Below, one piece after another: positions 59,632 to 64,000 of a stretch of DNA of 64,000 bases. Origin of the DNA: Frigidibacter sp. SD6-1 (GTDB lineage Bacteria; Pseudomonadota; Alphaproteobacteria; Rhodobacterales; Rhodobacteraceae); contig NZ_JARJNR010000010.1 in NCBI RefSeq assembly GCF_030143255.1, positions 1 to 64,000 on the forward strand, read 5' to 3'. The position numbers and the translations under genes are program-made. The notes beneath the pieces were generated by a model that worked only from the letters and a program-made list of their open reading frames with translations, was not told where the DNA came from and did not search any database. The stretch's first letter is position 1. Each line of letters begins with the position of its first letter.

Positions 59632-60564
59632 ATGACGATCCACACCCACGACGACGCGTACGAACCCGCCCACACCGCATCCCAGACCGCCCATGCGCTC
59701 GACGAGCTGCAGCTCTATGGCTACCGCCCCTTCGACGAGCCCGATCCGCGCCCGATGCCCGATGGGCAGCGCCTCGCGGTCGCCGTCGCGGACATCTTCG
59801 ACGCCCTTGTCGCGACCCTGGAAGACACCCGCATGGAACCCGACCTCGAAGAGGTGCTCTGGGGCCAGGTCAACCTCTTCCACCGCGCCACGGCCCGGAT
59901 CGAGCGGTCGCTCGACGAGAACGAGCAGGCGCAGCGCCGCCTCCAGCGCGAGCAGGACGGCTCCGAGGTGAAATCCACCGAACTCGAGCGCCTGACAGCA
60001 GAAGGCCTGACCCTGATCGAACGGCGCAACTGCATGGACATGATGCGCGATCACGCCGCCACCGAGTTCGTCCATCACACGGGTTCCACCTGGCGCCCCC
60101 GCACCGGTTCGATGGTGAATCGCCAGCACATGACAGCCGCACTGATTGACAGCCGCGACTTCCTCGCCGCCAAGCGCCGCGTAGAGACCGAGGTGATGCT
60201 GCCGGCAGGCCCCAAGGTTGCCCTCACCGGCGGGACCGACTTCAACGATCATCGCCTGATCTGGGGCAAGCTCGACCAGGTCCGGACCAAGTATCCCGAC
60301 ATGGTCCTCCTGCACGGTGGCAGCCCGAAGGGCGCAGAGCTCATCGCCGCCAAATGGGCCGAAGCCCGGGGCGTGACGCAGGTGACCTTCAAGCCCGACT
60401 GGACCAAGCACGCCAAGGCCGCGCCCTTCAAGCGCAACGACGCGATGCTGGATGTGCTCCCGGTCGGGGTCCTTGTCTTCCCCGGAACCGGTATCCAGGA
60501 AAACCTCGCCGACAAGGCCAAGAAGCTTGGCATCCCGGTCATGAAGTTCGAGAAGGGGGCGTGA
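59632..60564 (+). CDS. DUF2493 (SLOG-type) protein
   Basis: A 310-residue protein. The C-terminal part 'KVALTGGTDFNDHRLIWGKLDQVRTKYPDMVLLHGGSPKGAELIAAKWAEARGVTQVTFKPDW' is a DUF2493 Rossmann-like domain of the SLOG superfamily, thought to bind nucleotides. The N-terminal 190 residues are helical and include a coiled-coil region ('RSLDENEQAQRRLQREQDG'). The ATG at 59632 follows GGAGGCAAG. Function is unknown, though SLOG proteins occur in nucleotide sensing and defence. Confidence 0.85.
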   Translation: MTIHTHDDAYEPAHTASQTAHALDELQLYGYRPFDEPDPRPMPDGQRLAVAVADIFDALVATLEDTRMEPDLEEVLWGQVNLFHRATARIERSLDENEQAQRRLQREQDGSEVKSTELERLTAEGLTLIERRNCMDMMRDHAATEFVHHTGSTWRPRTGSMVNRQHMTAALIDSRDFLAAKRRVETEVMLPAGPKVALTGGTDFNDHRLIWGKLDQVRTKYPDMVLLHGGSPKGAELIAAKWAEARGVTQVTFKPDWTKHAKAAPFKRNDAMLDVLPVGVLVFPGTGIQENLADKAKKLGIPVMKFEKGA

Positions 60565-60648
60565 GCCCCCTCTTTCTTTTCGGGATAGAACATTGTGGAA
60601 ACGTCGAAGAGCGCTTGATATTGTGGTTTGGAGAGAGGCGCAAACAAC

Positions 60649-60930
60649 ATGTTCGACATATCGCAGCAAATGGAAGTGTTCCCGACGACGGTCGATCTCA
60701 AGCGGATCGACCCGTCTCTCAACATGCGGCGCTTCTATCGAATGAGCGTTCAGCCGGACCTGTTTGGCGGCGCATGCCTTGTGCGGGAATGGGGCCGGAT
60801 CGGGATGCGAGGGCAGATGCTGATCGAACAGCACCCAGACGAGGGCAGAGCAGTCACTGCACTCATGAAGCTTGCAGCGAACAAGACGCGGCGAGGGTAT
60901 CGAGCGGCCGCCGGGCAGAAGATCGATTGA
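60649..60930 (+). CDS. WGR-domain protein
   Basis: A 93-residue protein made of a single WGR domain: 'MRRFYRMSVQPDLFGGACLVREWGRIGMRGQMLIEQHPDEGRAVTALMKLAANKTRRGY'. WGR domains bind nucleic acid in PARP-type and other DNA-repair proteins. Stand-alone versions are frequent on plasmids. The ATG at 60649 is preceded by GAGAGAGG. Confidence 0.9.
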   Translation: MFDISQQMEVFPTTVDLKRIDPSLNMRRFYRMSVQPDLFGGACLVREWGRIGMRGQMLIEQHPDEGRAVTALMKLAANKTRRGYRAAAGQKID

Positions 60931-61036
60931 AATCCGGTCAAAGAGATTTCGCCAGGCGTGTATTTCGCGTTTATTTTCGGTAGTTTCCGGCAGCTTCTTT
61001 GACTACGAATAGTGTAACGAATTCCGAGGCCTGTTG

Positions 61037-63724
61037 ATGAACCCGACTGAAATTTATGATGCCCTTGCCGAGATTGCGGCCAAGCCATTTGATCCGAATG
61101 AGTTTCCCTTTGCTTTTGCCGAGGCGACGGACGCGGCCAAGGCGGCGATCTCGAAGTTGCGCAATGGCTCGACCAACAAGTCAGATCTTCCTGGCGGCGT
61201 TCTGTTCAACAAGAAGTTTCACTACGCACCTGCACTAAAGGGCCTGACTGATGTCACCCTCGATCAACTGCGCGCTTCAAAGAAGACCAAGGCGTCCAAG
61301 CCCGCGATCCTGATTGCGACCGATGGCGAAACCATTGCAGCGGAACACCCGGCTTCAGGCGATACGCTGCATTGCACCTTCAGCGAGCTTGGTGATCATT
61401 TCGGCTTCTTCTTGCCTGCAGCGGGCAAAGAACGCTACCGCGCGGTCGAAGAGAACCCTGTCGACGTCAAGGCAACTGGTAAACTCGCCCGCCTCTATGA
61501 CGCGCTGACAAAAGCCAACCCAGACTGGGGCAGCGACGAGCGTCGGCACGAAATGAACCAGCTGATGATGCGGCTCATCTTCTGCATGTTCGCCGAGGAC
61601 GTGGGCATCTTCCCGGACAACCAGTTCTCGCGCCTTCTGTTTACCCATGCGGGCGACAAGGGTGAGGAGGCGCGCGAGACCATCATCGCGGCCTTCAACG
61701 CCATGAACCTGCCCAAGGACAAGCGCGGCGGTCTGCCCGCTTGGACCGGAGAACTGGAATACGTCAACGGCGGGCTGTTCGCGGGTACCATCGACGCGCC
61801 GCGCTTTGACACCATCGCCTTCCGCTATCTGCGTGATGCCTGCGATCTGAACTGGCGTGAGATCAACCCCGACATCTTCGGATCGATGATCCAGTCTGTG
61901 GCCGACCCTAAGCAACGCTCGGAACTGGGGATGCACTATACCTCGGTCCCGAACATCATGAAGGTGATCGGGCCGTTGTTCCTTGATGATCTGGATTCCG
62001 AGATCCACAAGGCCTGGGACCGCGCGAAAGCGTTGCAACAGGTGCTGGATCGCATGTCGCGCATCCGAGTCTTTGACCCCGCGTGTGGATCGGGCAACTT
62101 TCTGGTCGTGTCTTACCGCGAACTCAGGGCGCGCGAGACGCGCATCCTGCAGCGGCTGGAGGAACTCAACGGCCGAGGCTCGATGCAGATGTTCTCGGCC
62201 ATCCCGATCAGCAATTTTTACGGGATCGAGATCGCGGATTTTGCGGCAGAGACCGCCAAGCTCGCGCTGTTCATTGCCGAGTATCAGGCCAATGCCAGCT
62301 TTGCCGAGGTGTTTGGGCGGCGTCCGGCCGCGCTGCCTTTGAACGATGCGGCGCATATTCGGCGTGGGGATTCCCTTTATACCCAGTGGGAGGAGGTCTG
62401 CCCCCACCCTGGCGAGGAAGAGGAAGTATTCATCGCAGGCAACCCGCCATTCCTTGGAAAGGCTCAGCAGGACGCGGATCACAAGGCCGGAATGGACCAT
62501 GTCTTCAAGGGCAAGGTAAAGTCTTACCGAGCGTTTGACTTCGTGGCGGCGTGGTTCTTCAAGGCATCGGTCTATCTGCGTGGCCGCAATGTTCGTGCTG
62601 CTCTGGTGTCTACCAATTCAATCTGCCAAGGGGCATCCGCAGCCAACCTGTGGCCCGAAATCTTGACTGACGGCGTAGAAATCGGATTCGCGCACCGATC
62701 CTTCAAGTGGCGCAACAATGCATCGGCAAATGCCGCAGTCATTTGCGTAGTCGTCGGAATGCGAAACAAATCCAATGCTACAAAGCGCATTTTCGACGAA
62801 GGTGTTTTCGAGGAAGCCGCAAACATCAATTCGTATCTGCTAAATGATCAAAACGTATTCGTATCTGGATCGAGCAAAGGACTTTTCGGGCTACCCGAGA
62901 TGAATTTTGGCTGCATGCCATATGATGCTGGAAATCTGTTACTGCTCCCAGATGAGAAAGAGAAAATGCTGGCCGAAGCACCTGAGGCGTCGAAGTTCAT
63001 TCGGCGTTTCATGGGGTCGCAGGAGGTTGTGAAGGGCATAGAACGCCATTGCCTTTGGATTTCAGATCCCGACTTGCCGGATGCCATGGCCATTCCACCT
63101 GTCGCCCTTCGTATCGAGGCGACTAGAGAGGCCCGTCTAAAAATGACGGATAAGGGCGGCATTGAACTTGCAGAGCGGCCACATCAATTCCGTGAGCATG
63201 TTGCGCCTGAACGCCATGCCATCCTTGTTCCCAGCGTGACTTCCGAACGCCGCCCTTATTTGCCCGTTGAGCGGGTTGGGGCCGATGTGATTGCCTCTAA
63301 CCTCAACCAGGTGCTCTACGACGCCCCTGAATGGTGCATCGCCCTAATCGCCTCGCGCCTGCATCTCGTCTGGATCGCCACGGTCTGCGGCAAGCTGAAG
63401 TCCGATTTCCGCTACTCCAACACCCTCGGGTGGAATACCTTCCCCGTTCCAAAGTTCAGCGAGGATCAACTGGCCGAGCTATCCGCCTCTGCGCGGCGCA
63501 TCCTCAAGTGCCGCTACTCGCATTTCCCCAAGACCATCGCCGAGCTTTACGACCCCGACAAAATGCCCGACGACCTGCGCGCCGTGCACCGCGAAAACGA
63601 TGATCTCTTGGAGACGATGTATATCGGCCGCCCCTTCCGCAACGACACCGAGCGGCTTGAAAAGCTCTTCAAGCTCTATGCCGCCAAGGTGAAATCGCAG
63701 GATAAGAAGGGCGCGAAGGCATGA
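61037..63724 (+). CDS. MmeI-like class I SAM DNA methyltransferase
   Basis: An 895-residue protein with the SAM-binding motif 'RVFDPACGSGNFLVVSYRELRARE' (about residues 345-368) and the catalytic 'GNPPFLG' (about 475). Flanking sequence resembles MmeI-type (type IIL) enzymes that pair methylation and target recognition, and the C-terminal half would include the recognition domain. The usual N-terminal nuclease signature (E-x-K) is not evident, so it may be methyltransferase-only or part of a multi-gene defence system. It overlaps the next gene by 4 bp. Confidence 0.85.
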   Translation: MNPTEIYDALAEIAAKPFDPNEFPFAFAEATDAAKAAISKLRNGSTNKSDLPGGVLFNKKFHYAPALKGLTDVTLDQLRASKKTKASKPAILIATDGETIAAEHPASGDTLHCTFSELGDHFGFFLPAAGKERYRAVEENPVDVKATGKLARLYDALTKANPDWGSDERRHEMNQLMMRLIFCMFAEDVGIFPDNQFSRLLFTHAGDKGEEARETIIAAFNAMNLPKDKRGGLPAWTGELEYVNGGLFAGTIDAPRFDTIAFRYLRDACDLNWREINPDIFGSMIQSVADPKQRSELGMHYTSVPNIMKVIGPLFLDDLDSEIHKAWDRAKALQQVLDRMSRIRVFDPACGSGNFLVVSYRELRARETRILQRLEELNGRGSMQMFSAIPISNFYGIEIADFAAETAKLALFIAEYQANASFAEVFGRRPAALPLNDAAHIRRGDSLYTQWEEVCPHPGEEEEVFIAGNPPFLGKAQQDADHKAGMDHVFKGKVKSYRAFDFVAAWFFKASVYLRGRNVRAALVSTNSICQGASAANLWPEILTDGVEIGFAHRSFKWRNNASANAAVICVVVGMRNKSNATKRIFDEGVFEEAANINSYLLNDQNVFVSGSSKGLFGLPEMNFGCMPYDAGNLLLLPDEKEKMLAEAPEASKFIRRFMGSQEVVKGIERHCLWISDPDLPDAMAIPPVALRIEATREARLKMTDKGGIELAERPHQFREHVAPERHAILVPSVTSERRPYLPVERVGADVIASNLNQVLYDAPEWCIALIASRLHLVWIATVCGKLKSDFRYSNTLGWNTFPVPKFSEDQLAELSASARRILKCRYSHFPKTIAELYDPDKMPDDLRAVHRENDDLLETMYIGRPFRNDTERLEKLFKLYAAKVKSQDKKGAKA

Positions 63725-64000
63725 GCGGGCAAACGACACCCCAAAAAACAAGCGAGGCGGCGCCCGAAGGCCCGCCTCATGATCTTGTCCACGGGAGGGG
63801 CCAGAAGCCTGCCGAAGCACCTAAAGGCAACCTCACCGCGTCTCACGAAGCAATAGATAGCGCCGATGTGGCCACGGATCAAGTTCAAACTCTGACCGAT
63901 CTTAGGGTTCAGAAGCTGTTAACCGACTGCCTGAGCGACCGAAGACTTCAGCGATACGCCCCTGCGGCCGGTGATGCCGGGGTAGCGCGCGAGGACATCT
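63721..64000 (+). CDS. start of a gene after the methyltransferase, possibly Abi-like (3' end outside window)
   Basis: The frame opens with ATG at 63721, overlapping the methyltransferase stop (ATGA), and remains open to the window edge, 93 codons. The first 55 residues are low-complexity and polar. Then 'LTDLRVQKLLTDCLSDRRLQRYAPAAGDAGVAREDI' resembles the N-terminal part of Abi-family abortive-infection proteins (LS-x-x-RL-x-x-Y). The resemblance is short, so the call is tentative. Coupling to the methyltransferase suggests a shared defence role. Confidence 0.6.
   Translation, partial: MSGQTTPQKTSEAAPEGPPHDLVHGRGQKPAEAPKGNLTASHEAIDSADVATDQVQTLTDLRVQKLLTDCLSDRRLQRYAPAAGDAGVAREDI

Noticed and set aside
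61355-62500. Minus-strand open frame of 381 codons
   Set aside because: Antisense to the methyltransferase with its NPPF motif.
1-64000. CRISPR arrays, rRNA, tRNA and insertion sequences
   Set aside because: No regularly spaced repeats, no conserved RNA gene sequence and no transposase gene were seen anywhere in the window.

Overview
The window looks like part of a large low-copy conjugative plasmid, or a plasmid-derived island, from a high-GC alphaproteobacterium, most likely a member of the Rhodobacteraceae. The evidence is a repABC replication and partition cassette with 16-bp parS palindromes, an H-NS/HvrA-type nucleoid protein, a VirB-type secretion operon, and an accessory set (DUF932, RadC, strawberry-notch helicase-methylase, Toprim, DUF2493, ssb) of the kind carried by alphaproteobacterial conjugative elements. 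No rRNA, tRNA, CRISPR array or essential chromosomal gene was seen.

Layout. (1) 1-6616: transfer region. A leftward virB operon (small ORF, virB1, virB2, virB3, virB4 running off the edge), a ParDE toxin-antitoxin pair, two small exported proteins and an HTH protein. A nearly identical 30-bp box lies in opposite orientation ahead of the virB operon and ahead of one exported-protein gene. (2) 6751-20361: envelope module. A leftward operon encodes a periplasmic protein, a DUF347-type membrane protein, an ABC-2 exporter and a secreted calcium-binding-repeat protein. Next come a DedA-PAP2-LssY fusion and MprF, then rightward PepSY protein, response regulator, histidine kinase and cytochrome b561. 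A box TTCTTAC-N6-GTAA recurs at three control points, which suggests that the two-component system governs the module. (3) 20450-23371: plasmid HTH protein, serine resolvase and AbrB/PIN toxin-antitoxin. (4) 23547-30597: repA, repB, a predicted antisense RNA, repC, two parS sites, a second large ParB-like protein and two small proteins. (5) 30701-35565: sulfur-transfer cargo (ArsR-rhodanese fusion, hydroxylase, MFS, DsrE, two rhodaneses) and a nucleoside phosphorylase. (6) 35601-46508: H-NS-like protein, ssb, then metal cargo: YnfA, MerR/ZntA with LspA and DsbBA partners, MntR/MntH, and a copper delivery set (SCO, PCuAC, SCO, DUF411), ending at a broken MFS gene. (7) 46861-60930: plasmid accessory core (DUF932, RadC, several small acidic proteins, Xre/RES toxin-antitoxin, a 1453-residue methylase-helicase, Toprim protein, DUF2493, WGR). 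(8) 61037-64000: an MmeI-like DNA methyltransferase followed by a gene cut by the window edge, probably the start of a defence locus.

The most unusual signals are in non-coding DNA. Three leaders, ahead of the second parB, the DUF932 gene and the gene at 48793, fold into the same two-stem hairpin with an AGYGG pentaloop and compensatory pairing. A different hairpin type precedes ssb and a 54-residue protein, where it overlaps the ribosome binding site. A nested inverted repeat of about 143 bp lies between the Toprim and DUF2493 genes. These suggest that accessory plasmid genes are controlled together through RNA leaders.
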